A DNA stretch of 64,000 nucleotides from Actinophytocola sp036378875. Lineage in GTDB: Bacteria > Actinomycetota > Actinomycetes > Mycobacteriales > Pseudonocardiaceae. Shown in pieces: positions 9,329 through 17,163 of this stretch. The notes below the pieces were generated by a model, which saw only the letters and a program-made list of their open reading frames with translations, did not search any database and was not told the origin of the DNA. The DNA lies in NCBI RefSeq assembly GCF_036378875.1, contig NZ_DASUVO010000120.1:20110-84109 (forward strand). Reading direction: 5' to 3'. How positions within the stretch are numbered: position 1 is the stretch's first letter; each line of letters begins with the position of its first letter. The position numbers and the translations under genes were made by a program.

Positions 9329-9988
9329 ATGACCGATATCTGGCGGCAACAGCCCCACCACCGAGCCATTCTCGCGGTCGACACCGCTGACTCGACGGCG
9401 ATGACGAATATCGTCAAGGGCCGAGTGCGGCACAGCATGTACGAGGTGTTCGAGCGTGCGCTGTACGCGGCAGGCATCGAAAACGTCCACCACGATCCGC
9501 TGATCGACCGCGGCGACGGGGTGCTCGCGCTGATCCATCCGATGGTCCCGAAGACACTGTTGCTGAACACGGTGGTTCCCGAGCTCGGGAAACTGTTGGC
9601 GCAGCACGACGGCCTCCGGTTACGAGCGGTGGTACACGCTGGTGAGGTGCATTATGACCACCGAGGGTGCTTCGGTGAATCCCTCGACCTCAGTTTCCGA
9701 CTTCTCGACGCGCCCGAACTCAAACTCCTGCTCAAGGCGGTCTTGTCGCCGCTGGCCGTTGTCCTGTCCGAGGACATTTACCGAGCCGTCGCACGACATG
9801 GTTACGACCGAATCGACGCGGATGGTTTCGCTCCTCTCGTCCGGGTCGAAATCGCCGGTCGTACGCACAGAGGATGGGTGCGGTTGCCGGAGATCGAGCC
9901 ATCGCCGAGTTGTTCGGCAGTACCGAACATCTCGATCAGTCGCACCGCGACAAGTTACTTACCGTCTGGGCTGCTGGAGGGCCGATGA
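9329..9988 (+). CDS. Class III nucleotidyl cyclase-like protein
   Basis: 219 residues. The first 150 look like a cyclase homology domain: RAILAVDTADST (first metal Asp region), DRGDGVLALI (the conserved GDG turn), VVHAGEVHYD, and GESLDLSFRLLDAP, where class III cyclases normally have an Asn then an Arg. Here Asp stands at the Asn position while Arg is kept, so catalysis is uncertain. ATG 9329 has GAAAGG six bases upstream; GTG 9275 is in frame but adds an unlikely leader. It is divergent from the giant AAA ATPase. The last 35 codons look poor (rare codons) compared with another frame, discussed in the findings. Confidence 0.7.
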   Translation: MTDIWRQQPHHRAILAVDTADSTAMTNIVKGRVRHSMYEVFERALYAAGIENVHHDPLIDRGDGVLALIHPMVPKTLLLNTVVPELGKLLAQHDGLRLRAVVHAGEVHYDHRGCFGESLDLSFRLLDAPELKLLLKAVLSPLAVVLSEDIYRAVARHGYDRIDADGFAPLVRVEIAGRTHRGWVRLPEIEPSPSCSAVPNISISRTATSYLPSGLLEGR

Positions 9989-10064
9989 GCACCCGTTCGT
10001 GTTAGGTGCGGTGCCGGCGATCCACCGTGGACTGTTCGCTGATCACCGGCTCTAGGATGGTCCC

Positions 10065-10475
10065 GTGGTAGCCGCGTCACTGAGCCCGAGTGAGGACCAG
10101 AACCGTCGCCTCCTGCGTGCCAGGGACGCGATGGACCGCGACTACGTGCACCCGCTCGACGTGCCCGCGCTCGCGAGGATCGCGCTGATGTCCCCGACCC
10201 ACTTCACGCGGTCGTTCCGGTCGACGTTCGGTGAGACGCCGCACCGCTACCTGCAGCGGCGCCGGATCGAACGTGCGATGGCGCTGCTGCGCGGCACGTC
10301 GGTCACCGTGACCGAGGTGGCCGGGCTGGTCGGCTTCGAGAGCCTCGGGACGTTCAGCCGCACGTTCCGCTCGATCGTGGGCGTCTCGCCGACCGAGTAC
10401 CGGGCGGGCGCCCGTCCGTTCAACGTCCCGGTCTGCTTCGTCAAGGCGTGGACCACACCGAGTCGTTTTGGATAA
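10065..10475 (+). CDS. Short AraC-type transcription regulator
   Basis: 136 residues, essentially only the double helix-turn-helix AraC DNA-binding domain. The first HTH is LDVPALARIALMSPTHFTRSFR; the second, VTEVAGLVGFESLGTFSRTFR, ends in the family hallmark VGVSPTEYR. No effector-binding cupin domain is present, which is usual for this subgroup. Start GTG 10065 is the only reasonable one. A VOC protein follows 35 bp downstream; pairs of stand-alone AraC domains with glyoxalase-like proteins are common in actinomycetes, and the regulator probably controls its neighbour. Confidence 0.9.
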   Translation: MVAASLSPSEDQNRRLLRARDAMDRDYVHPLDVPALARIALMSPTHFTRSFRSTFGETPHRYLQRRRIERAMALLRGTSVTVTEVAGLVGFESLGTFSRTFRSIVGVSPTEYRAGARPFNVPVCFVKAWTTPSRFG

Positions 10476-10510
10476 GCCGTCGCCCCGTCGTGGTCGATAC
10501 CGTTCGCGGC

Positions 10511-10975
10511 ATGTTCACACGCATCAGCATTCACTCCGTCACGGTTCTCGACCAGGACGAGGCCCTCGAGTTCTATGTCGGCAAACTCGGTTTCGAGGTG
10601 ACGGCCGACGTCGACATGGGCTTCATGCGCTGGCTCACGGTGGCGCTGCCGTCGGACCTGGAGCGGCACCTGCTGCTGGAGGTGCCCGGCGCGCCGCGGC
10701 ACAGCGAGGAGGTCGCCGCGCAGGTCCGTGACCTGGTGACGAAGGGCGCCCTGGGCGTCGCGGCTGTCCTCAACACCGACGACTGCCAGAAGACCTACGA
10801 GACCCTCAGCGCCAAGGGCGTCGAGTTCACCGAGGTACCCACCCAGCAGCCCTACGGCATCGACTGCGCCCTACGCGACCCGTTCGGCAACCACATCAGG
10901 ATCACCCAACTCGGCCCGGGCCCAGTGGAGATCACCGACGCCGACGTAGCCCGCTGGCAAGGCAAGGACGCCTGA
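10511..10975 (+). CDS. VOC-fold (glyoxalase/bleomycin-resistance-like) protein
   Basis: 154 residues with paired VOC modules. The first strand-helix is FTRISIHSVTVLDQDEALEFY followed by KLGFEV; the second module carries LSAKGVEFTEVPTQQPYG and ends LRDPFGNHIRITQ, the usual C-terminal signature with a potential metal ligand. VOC proteins include glyoxalases, ring-cleaving dioxygenases and drug-binding proteins, and nothing here decides among them. ATG 10511 is chosen; an in-frame ATG at 10448 would overlap the AraC gene and add 21 unrelated residues. It is likely co-expressed with the AraC regulator. Confidence 0.88.
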   Translation: MFTRISIHSVTVLDQDEALEFYVGKLGFEVTADVDMGFMRWLTVALPSDLERHLLLEVPGAPRHSEEVAAQVRDLVTKGALGVAAVLNTDDCQKTYETLSAKGVEFTEVPTQQPYGIDCALRDPFGNHIRITQLGPGPVEITDADVARWQGKDA

Positions 10976-10981
10976 AACTTC

Positions 10982-11098
10982 GCGAGTCTCGCGTTCAGCC
11001 CCGGCGAGTCTCGCGTTCAGCACCCCCGAGTTACGTTTTCAGGTACACCCGGGCGTTCACGACAACGCAACTCGCAGGGGCCGAAAGCGCGACTCGCG
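10982..11098. repeat. Cluster of short direct and inverted repeats
   Basis: GCGAGTCTCGCGTTCAG occurs exactly at 10982-10998 and 11004-11020. A degenerate third copy lies at 11027-11042, and two inverted relatives at 11061-11077 and 11082-11098. Together they could fold into a branched hairpin between the VOC gene and the kinase gene. It looks like a REP-type intergenic element or a terminator cluster. Confidence 0.6.
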
Positions 11099-11168
11099 GT
11101 GTTTGCCGTGACGGGGTGGTGATCAGTGGTGGCTTCTGGCCACGGAGGGTGGTCGGTACATTGCAAGC

Positions 11169-12833
11169 GTGACTGAGGGCGAGGGGCGGCTGGTCGCTGG
11201 GCGGTATCGCCTGCGCGAGGCGCTTGGTCGGGGCGGGATGGGAGTCGTATGGCTGGCGAGCGACGAGTTCCTGCACAGAGACGTGGCGATCAAGGAGATC
11301 CAGCCGCGGGGGCGGGAGATCCACGACACTGACCCGGAGGTCCGGCGCGCGCTGCGGGAGGCGAGAGCCGCCGCGAAGCTGAGCGAGCACCCCGGGATCA
11401 TCACCGTGCACGACGTGGTGACCGATGAGCGCGGCCTGCCCTGGATCGTGATGCAGCTGCTGAACGGGCACTCGCTCAACGTGGTGCTCGACGACGAGGG
11501 CCCGATGCCGGTCGACCGGGCGGCCCGGATCGGCATCCTGGTGCTGCGGGCCCTCGACTACGCGCACAACGCGGGGGTCCTGCACCGGGACGTCAAACCG
11601 GCCAACGTCATGCTCGTCGGCGACGAGGACGACGGTGACAAGGTCGTACTGACCGACTTCGGGATCGCCGTGATCGACGGGGCGTCCGTGCTCACCGCGA
11701 CCGGGCAGCTGCCGGGCGCGCCGGAGTACATCTCGCCGGAGCGGATCCTCGGCGAGGAGGCGCTGCCCGCGGCCGATCTGTGGTCGGTCGGCATCATGCT
11801 CTACGGCATGGTGGTCGGCCGGACGCCGTTCCACCGCGCGGACATCCAGGCAACGCTGGGGGCGGCGCTGACCAGGGAGCCCGATCCGGATCCGAGTGTG
11901 GGCCGGCTGGCGCCGGTGATCGAGGGACTGCTTCGCAAGAAGCCGGCCGAGCGGATGACGGCCCGGCAGGCCATCGACAAGCTGAGCGAGATCGCGGTGG
12001 TGCCGGCGTCGACGCCGACCGGGGTCAGGGTGCGGCTCGAGTACCCCACCCTGACGGACAACGCGGCCGGGGCGACCACGGTCGTCGACGCCACCCGGCC
12101 CAACACCCGGACCGCGCTGCCGCCCTTCGCGCCGCCACCGCCGCCGCAGGTCAGCCACGTCGCCCCGGACGCGCCGACGCTCGACACGGTCCCGCCGCGG
12201 CCGACACGGTCGAAGCGGAGTCTGCTCATCGTGGGCGGCGCGCTGGTCGCGGTGGTGGCCGTGGTGGTCACGGCGGTGCTGCTGCTCCAGGGGCGGGACG
12301 GTGAGCAGGACCCGTCGGCCAGCGGGTCGACCACGGTCGAGACCACGCCGAACCCGCCGCTGACCGAACACGACGAAAACCTCGGCTTCACCATCGGGAT
12401 CCCGGAGGGCTGGACGCGCGACTCCTCGGTCGACGCGGAGATCAGCGAGGTCAGCTGGCAGGCCGAACAGGTCGACCCGACCGTTGGCGCCCTGGAGGTA
12501 CGGGTGCGGCGGGACACGACCAAGCCCGGGGTGGGGGCGGACGCGTACCTGGCCGACGTGGCGCGGGCCCAGGAGACGAACCGGGACATCCTCGACTACA
12601 AGCCGGTGCGGACCGTCGTGGGCGACGCCGCGTCGGCGGATCTCGAGTACACCTACCAGGCCGCCGCCGGAGTTCAGCACTACCACGTGTGGGTGCGGGC
12701 CATCGCGGCCGGCGACGTCCACTACACGCTGACGTTCCAGCTGTACGCCAACGACGCGGGGACGACGCGGGAACAGTGGGAGGCCGCGCAGCCGCTCGTC
12801 GCCGAGATCAGGAACAGCTTCCGCGTGACGTAG
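11169..12833 (+). CDS. Transmembrane serine/threonine protein kinase
   Basis: 554 residues. The kinase domain is complete: glycine loop LGRGGMGVV (19-27), Lys42 in VAIKE, catalytic loop HRDVKPANVML (139-149), DFG at 163-165 and GAPEYISPE (183-191). A Pro-rich juxtamembrane region leads to one membrane span near residues 355-377 (LLIVGGALVAVVAVVVTAVL). The C-terminal 170 residues are outside the cell and contain LGFTIGIPEGW and VQHYHVWVRAI, like PsbP/LpqN-type sensor folds, with no PASTA repeats. It opens a same-strand block that also holds a pseudokinase and an FHA-like protein, so a phospho-signalling role at the envelope is likely. Confidence 0.95.
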   Translation: MTEGEGRLVAGRYRLREALGRGGMGVVWLASDEFLHRDVAIKEIQPRGREIHDTDPEVRRALREARAAAKLSEHPGIITVHDVVTDERGLPWIVMQLLNGHSLNVVLDDEGPMPVDRAARIGILVLRALDYAHNAGVLHRDVKPANVMLVGDEDDGDKVVLTDFGIAVIDGASVLTATGQLPGAPEYISPERILGEEALPAADLWSVGIMLYGMVVGRTPFHRADIQATLGAALTREPDPDPSVGRLAPVIEGLLRKKPAERMTARQAIDKLSEIAVVPASTPTGVRVRLEYPTLTDNAAGATTVVDATRPNTRTALPPFAPPPPPQVSHVAPDAPTLDTVPPRPTRSKRSLLIVGGALVAVVAVVVTAVLLLQGRDGEQDPSASGSTTVETTPNPPLTEHDENLGFTIGIPEGWTRDSSVDAEISEVSWQAEQVDPTVGALEVRVRRDTTKPGVGADAYLADVARAQETNRDILDYKPVRTVVGDAASADLEYTYQAAAGVQHYHVWVRAIAAGDVHYTLTFQLYANDAGTTREQWEAAQPLVAEIRNSFRVT

Positions 12834-12893
12834 TGAAACCGCAGGTAGCGCGTTTGGGGACCGGTCCCGAAGCACCGCTCATACGATCCGCTC

Positions 12894-14933
12894 ATGTCCA
12901 GCAAGGCGAGTCGGCCGTACACCCTCCTGGCCGTCGTGTGCGTGGCCGCCGTCGTGGGTGTCCTCACGGGGGCGACCAGTCCGCTGTCGGCCACGAGGTT
13001 CGCCGACACGGGCCACTGGGTCTACAACTCGGTGCTGGGCGCGGTGTTCCACGTCGACGGCGCGACCACGAACATCGACGCACAGATGGCGTTGGAAGCC
13101 GAGGTGGGTAGCCAGGTCCTGCAGAGCGACGTCAGCGGCTTCGTGGTCGGTCCGAGCCGGATCACCGAGTTCGACAAGGCGTCGCTGACGCCGCAGAAGT
13201 CGTCCCAGCCACCCGCGAAGGAGACGCCGCTCGGCATCGAGGTCGTCGGCGGTCCGTACGCGGTCTACCGCAAGGCCGGCAAGATCGTCCGTCTCGGCGA
13301 CCCGTTCGCGACGATCCCGGCCGACGGACCGATCGGCGTCCCGGTGGTCACCGAGGACGGCACGATGTGGTTGCACCAGACCAAAGACGGCCGGATCTGT
13401 CGGCTTGACCGGGCCGCGGTCACGCTGTCCGGCTGCCCACTGTCGGCACCGAGGGACCACGCGGGCGCATTGACCATTGTGGACGGACGACCCGCGTTCC
13501 TCGACCTGTTCACCAGTCAGCTGCACGACCTCGGTGGCAGCGGCTTCGGTCGAGGCGTACCGCTCGGCGTCTCGCTGTCGCCCACCGCGCGGCCCGCCGC
13601 ACAGGACACACACGGCAGGGTCGCCATCCTCGACCCGTCGCGCAGCAGCCTGATCATGGTGGACACCACGAGCCAACCGGCAAAGCCGGTGACGGTGGCG
13701 CTGCCGGCCGGCGACTACGACGGCCCGGTCTCCACCGGCGAGGTGGTCGCCCTGGTGGACCGGCAGAAAGGCACCGTGCTGACCTTCGGCGCGGACGGCA
13801 AGCCCAAGGACACACAGCCCGTCAAGCCGAACGGCCAACCCAAGCTCAGCCAGGGCGAGGACGACCGGATCTACGTCGAGGACGCCGACGGCACGCAGGT
13901 CCTGGTGGTCGACCAGGACGGCAGCGTCAAGGGCGTCGACGTGGCCGAAAAGCCCACCACCCCAACGGAAGCGCCCGCGCCGCCGACGACGGAGAACCCG
14001 GCGGGTCCCTCTGGCCCGCCCGCCGGTCCGCCGGTCCGGCCGCAGCCGCCGGTTCAGCCGCCGCCGGTACCGCCTGGTCGCCCCGGCGCTCCGCCCTCGG
14101 TCGCCGCGCAGGCCGGCAACGGTTCGGCCACCGTCACCTGGGACACCGCGCCGGACAACCGGGCGCCGATCACCTCCTACGTGGTGACGTGGCAGGGCGG
14201 GTCCACCCCGGTCGGCCCTGGCGCCCGGCAGGCGGTGATCGGCAACCTGGCGAACGGCGTGACCTACGTGTTCACCGTGGCCGCGACGAACCAGGTCGGC
14301 TCCGGCCCCGGCACCTCGTCCAACCCGGTGACACCGGTCTCGCCGGTCTCGCCGGCCGGGCCGCCTGCCAACCTGCAGGCCAACTACGACGTGGACGACC
14401 GACCGACCCGCGACGTCACGCTGACCTGGGGACAGCCCGCGCTGAACGGCGGCACGCTCGTGCGCTACGACGTCACCGCCACCGGCCGTGGCACACAGCC
14501 GGTGCCAGGAAACCAGGTCACCTACCCACAGGTGGAGTCCACAGAGGCCATCACGTTCACGGTCGTCGCGATCACCAGGAGCCCGGACGGGCAGGAACTC
14601 GTCGGCCAGCCCGCGTCGACGACGCATCAAGCGGATCCGCCGCCGCGGATGAACCTGAGCAAAGGCCGTCTCACCGAGGACAGTTGCGGGCAGGACGACG
14701 ACTGCGCCTGGATGTACGTCGAGCTGATCGGGTTCGCCCCCAACACCTTCTACGACGTCGAGGTGTACAGCTCCGATCCCGGTTACGAGAACACCGGGCA
14801 CGGGACGACGACGGATGCGAACGGATACGCGGACTTCAATCAGTTCGCCTACTCGGGTCAGGGTGACACCGTCTGGGTCGATGTGACTCTCCCCAACGGC
14901 ACCGTCGTCCGTTCCGCAAACCTCGAGTGGTGA
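12894..14933 (+). CDS. Membrane-anchored fibronectin type III protein
   Basis: 679 residues. One N-terminal membrane span (YTLLAVVCVAAVVGVLTGAT) is followed by a propeller-like exported region of about 330 residues with repeated short strands (VVTEDGTMWL, DTHGRVAILDP). A Pro-rich linker leads to two fibronectin type III domains (starting near 395 and 495) and a C-terminal beta domain with a small disulphide-like motif DSCGQDDDCAW. Fibronectin-III proteins ahead of MoxR/DUF58 genes recur in actinomycetes and are thought to be cell-surface parts of the same system. It begins 60 bp behind the kinase and ends 25 bp before the MoxR gene. Confidence 0.88.
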   Translation: MSSKASRPYTLLAVVCVAAVVGVLTGATSPLSATRFADTGHWVYNSVLGAVFHVDGATTNIDAQMALEAEVGSQVLQSDVSGFVVGPSRITEFDKASLTPQKSSQPPAKETPLGIEVVGGPYAVYRKAGKIVRLGDPFATIPADGPIGVPVVTEDGTMWLHQTKDGRICRLDRAAVTLSGCPLSAPRDHAGALTIVDGRPAFLDLFTSQLHDLGGSGFGRGVPLGVSLSPTARPAAQDTHGRVAILDPSRSSLIMVDTTSQPAKPVTVALPAGDYDGPVSTGEVVALVDRQKGTVLTFGADGKPKDTQPVKPNGQPKLSQGEDDRIYVEDADGTQVLVVDQDGSVKGVDVAEKPTTPTEAPAPPTTENPAGPSGPPAGPPVRPQPPVQPPPVPPGRPGAPPSVAAQAGNGSATVTWDTAPDNRAPITSYVVTWQGGSTPVGPGARQAVIGNLANGVTYVFTVAATNQVGSGPGTSSNPVTPVSPVSPAGPPANLQANYDVDDRPTRDVTLTWGQPALNGGTLVRYDVTATGRGTQPVPGNQVTYPQVESTEAITFTVVAITRSPDGQELVGQPASTTHQADPPPRMNLSKGRLTEDSCGQDDDCAWMYVELIGFAPNTFYDVEVYSSDPGYENTGHGTTTDANGYADFNQFAYSGQGDTVWVDVTLPNGTVVRSANLEW

Positions 14934-14958
14934 CTTTCAGTTGAGCGAAAGGGAAAAC

Positions 14959-15909
14959 GTGACTCAGACTCCTGGTCAGGTCTACGAGCTGATCGCGGCG
15001 AACGTCCAGGGTGTCATCCGGGGCAAGCCGCAGGTGGTGCGGTTGGCGGTCGCCGCGCTGTTCTGCGAGGGACACCTGCTCATCGAGGACGTGCCGGGAC
15101 TCGGCAAGACCACGCTCGCCAGGTGTCTCGCCCGCAGCATCGGCGGCAGCTGGAACCGGATCCAGTTCACGCCAGACCTGTTGCCGGGGGACATCACGGG
15201 TGTCCAGGTCTACCACCAGAACGACGAGAAGTTCGCCTTCCACCATGGCAGCGTGTTCGCCAACGTGGTGCTGGCCGACGAGATCAACCGCGGCACGCCG
15301 AAGACGCAGTCGGCGCTGCTCGAGGTGATGTCGGAGCGGCGCGTCACGGTCGACGCGGTTCGCCACGAGGTGCCCAGGCCGTTCCTGGTGATCGCCACGC
15401 AGAACCCGATCGAGATGGCCGGTACGTACCGGTTGCCGGAGGCGCAGCTGGACCGGTTCCTGATGCGGCTGCGGATGGGGTACCCGGACCGGGCGTCCGA
15501 GGTCATGGTGGTCATGGGCGACTGCGCGGGGGTCGACCCGGACGACCTGCCGTCCGTTGTGGACATTCCGACGCTGCGGGCCGCGGTCGTGCAGGTCCGT
15601 GGCGCGCGGATCGACCACGCGGTCGTCGACTACGCGGCGACCATCACGTCCGCGACCAGGGAGCACTCGGAGGTCCGGTACGGCGCGAGCCCACGCGGCA
15701 CGATCGCGCTCGTCCGTGCCGCACAAGCGATCGCGGCGACCTACGACCGCGACTTCGTGACGGTCGACGACATCAAGGAGGTCGCGCACCCGGTGCTCGA
15801 CCACCGGCTGATCCTCAAGCCGGACGCGGAACTGCGGCAACGCAAGGCCGAGGACATCGTGACCGACCTGCTGGCCAAGCTCCCCGTCCCGGTAGCGGCA
15901 GGGCCCTGA
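14959..15909 (+). CDS. MoxR-family AAA+ ATPase
   Basis: 316 residues. Walker A is PGLGKTTLARCLA, Walker B VVLADEINRGTPKTQSALLE, and sensor 1 is IATQNPIEMAGTYRLPEAQ, where the GTYRLPEAQLDRF motif is diagnostic of MoxR. MoxR ATPases act as chaperones that insert or activate cofactor-containing or VWA-domain proteins, and usually lie beside DUF58 genes as here. GTG 14959 has AAAGGG five bases before it; a TTG at 14941 is in frame but has no ribosome site. After its stop lies the 124-bp repeated element and then the DUF58 gene. Confidence 0.95.
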   Translation: MTQTPGQVYELIAANVQGVIRGKPQVVRLAVAALFCEGHLLIEDVPGLGKTTLARCLARSIGGSWNRIQFTPDLLPGDITGVQVYHQNDEKFAFHHGSVFANVVLADEINRGTPKTQSALLEVMSERRVTVDAVRHEVPRPFLVIATQNPIEMAGTYRLPEAQLDRFLMRLRMGYPDRASEVMVVMGDCAGVDPDDLPSVVDIPTLRAAVVQVRGARIDHAVVDYAATITSATREHSEVRYGASPRGTIALVRAAQAIAATYDRDFVTVDDIKEVAHPVLDHRLILKPDAELRQRKAEDIVTDLLAKLPVPVAAGP

Positions 15910-15910
15910 T

Positions 15911-16045
15911 ATGAGCGCAGGCCGAGTGCTTCGCAACCGCGCCTCAGGGGAACGTGACGCAAGCCAGCCACAAGTACGTGAACAAACAGGATCCTCTGTT
16001 CCCAACGTGACCAACACATTTAATTCCGGTGAGGCGGAACTGTGA
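15911..16045 (+). CDS. Possible 44-residue leader peptide spanning the repeated element
   Basis: A continuous frame from ATG 15911, two bases behind the MoxR stop, to TGA 16043-16045. That stop overlaps the GTG start of the DUF58 gene, a coupling geometry. The product would be basic and polar, with RVLRNRASGERDASQPQVR in the middle. The same frame is translated as part of CopA in the other copy of the element. Codon use (CTT, GTA, CAA, ACA, TTT, AAT) is unlike the surrounding genes and there is no clear ribosome site, so this may be an RNA or DNA element that happens to be open. Confidence 0.3.
   Translation: MSAGRVLRNRASGERDASQPQVREQTGSSVPNVTNTFNSGEAEL
15917..16040 (+). repeat. 124-bp interspersed element, copy 1
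   Basis: Aligns without gaps to 42773-42896 with about 11 differences by hand count; the first 66 bp differ at one base. It contains three ACGTGA boxes (15952, 15976, 16005) and a hairpin AACAG-(6)-CTGTT at 15985-16000 whose outer base pair is A-T here and G-C in copy 2. It ends in GGTGAGGCGG, which serves as ribosome site for the DUF58 gene. Confidence 0.85.
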
Positions 16046-17163
16046 CCGCACGAGGTGTGACTACTTTGGTGGCCGCCGTCGTGCTCGTCGTGCTCGGCCT
16101 GGTCGCGGGCTATCCGGTGCTGGTCACGCTCGGCGCGGTCGCGGTGGGCGCGGTCGTCGCGGCGCTGGGAGTCGCGGGGCGGCGGCCACGGGTGGAGGTC
16201 GTCCGGGAGCTGTTTCCCGACCGGGTCGAACGGGGTGGCCGGGCCGGCATCACGTTGCGCGTGCACAACCCGGGCAGTCGACGCCAGGCCGGTTTCACGG
16301 CGGTCGACCGCGTCGGTCAGGACCGGGTGACCGTCGCGGTCCGCGCGCTCGCGGCCGGTTCGGAACAGTCCTATTTGAACGAACTGCCGACCGGGCGGCG
16401 CGGCAGGCACGAGGTCGGACCGCTGAGCCTGCGTCGCGTCGACGCCCTCGGGCTCGGCAGGTCCGAACTCCTCATCGGGGAGACGGCGACGTTCTGGGTG
16501 TACCCCAGGACGCACCCGGTCCGGGCCGTCGCGGGCGGACTTCCGTTGCACCACCACGACGGCGAGGCCACGGAGAGCTCGCCGCGCGGTTCGCTCGACA
16601 TCCGCGAGGTGCGTGCGTACCTGCCCGGGGACGAGGTCCGCCACCTGCACTGGAAGGCGACAGCACGCACCGGGCAGCTGATGATCCGCGACTACGCGGA
16701 CCCGCACCAGCCGAGGTTCACGGTGCTGCTGGACAACCGGACCCCGCCGGCCGCCGAGTTCGAGGAGGCCGTCGAGCTCACGGCGTCCCTGGTGGTCGCG
16801 GCCGCGGGTGCCGACCACCGCTGCCAGCTGGTGACGCCGAGCGGCGTCGACGTCACCACGAACTCGGGTTCCGACGCGGTCCCGAGGTACCTGGAGGAGC
16901 TGTGCGTCGTGGCACGGGCGGAGGAAGCGGACCTGCCACTCGTACCGGCCGCACTGGCCCGAACCGGCGGCGGCACGCTCGTCGTCGTGTCCGCCACGAT
17001 CTCGCCGGATGACGGCGCCGCGCTCGTCGCCATCCGCCCCCGGTACGCGGACGTGGTCGTGGTCGCGCTCGGCGGTGCCGCACCGCAGGTCCCGGGAGTC
17101 CGAGTCCTGCGCGCGCTCGACGCGGTGGACGCCATCCAGCAGTGGCAAACGGTGATCGCATGA
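16042..17163 (+). CDS. DUF58 membrane protein (MoxR partner)
   Basis: 373 residues. Two N-terminal membrane spans (residues about 5-45, VVLVVLGLVAGYPVLVTLG and AVGAVVAALGVA) precede a beta-rich domain. The DUF58 signature YLPGDEVRHLHWKATARTGQ lies near residue 200 and is followed by a VWA-like core (FTVLLDNRTPP). DUF58 proteins partner with MoxR ATPases in envelope functions. GTG 16042 lies directly after the 124-bp repeat, which supplies GTGAGGCGG as ribosome site. The stop overlaps the ATG of the transglutaminase-like gene (ATGA), indicating coupling. Confidence 0.92.
   Translation: MTARGVTTLVAAVVLVVLGLVAGYPVLVTLGAVAVGAVVAALGVAGRRPRVEVVRELFPDRVERGGRAGITLRVHNPGSRRQAGFTAVDRVGQDRVTVAVRALAAGSEQSYLNELPTGRRGRHEVGPLSLRRVDALGLGRSELLIGETATFWVYPRTHPVRAVAGGLPLHHHDGEATESSPRGSLDIREVRAYLPGDEVRHLHWKATARTGQLMIRDYADPHQPRFTVLLDNRTPPAAEFEEAVELTASLVVAAAGADHRCQLVTPSGVDVTTNSGSDAVPRYLEELCVVARAEEADLPLVPAALARTGGGTLVVVSATISPDDGAALVAIRPRYADVVVVALGGAAPQVPGVRVLRALDAVDAIQQWQTVIA

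Noticed and set aside
15741..16019. Minus-strand small protein over the 124-bp element, with a relative at 42444-42905
   Set aside because: Both frames exist only because the element is repeated; neither has a ribosome site or gene-like codon use on that strand.
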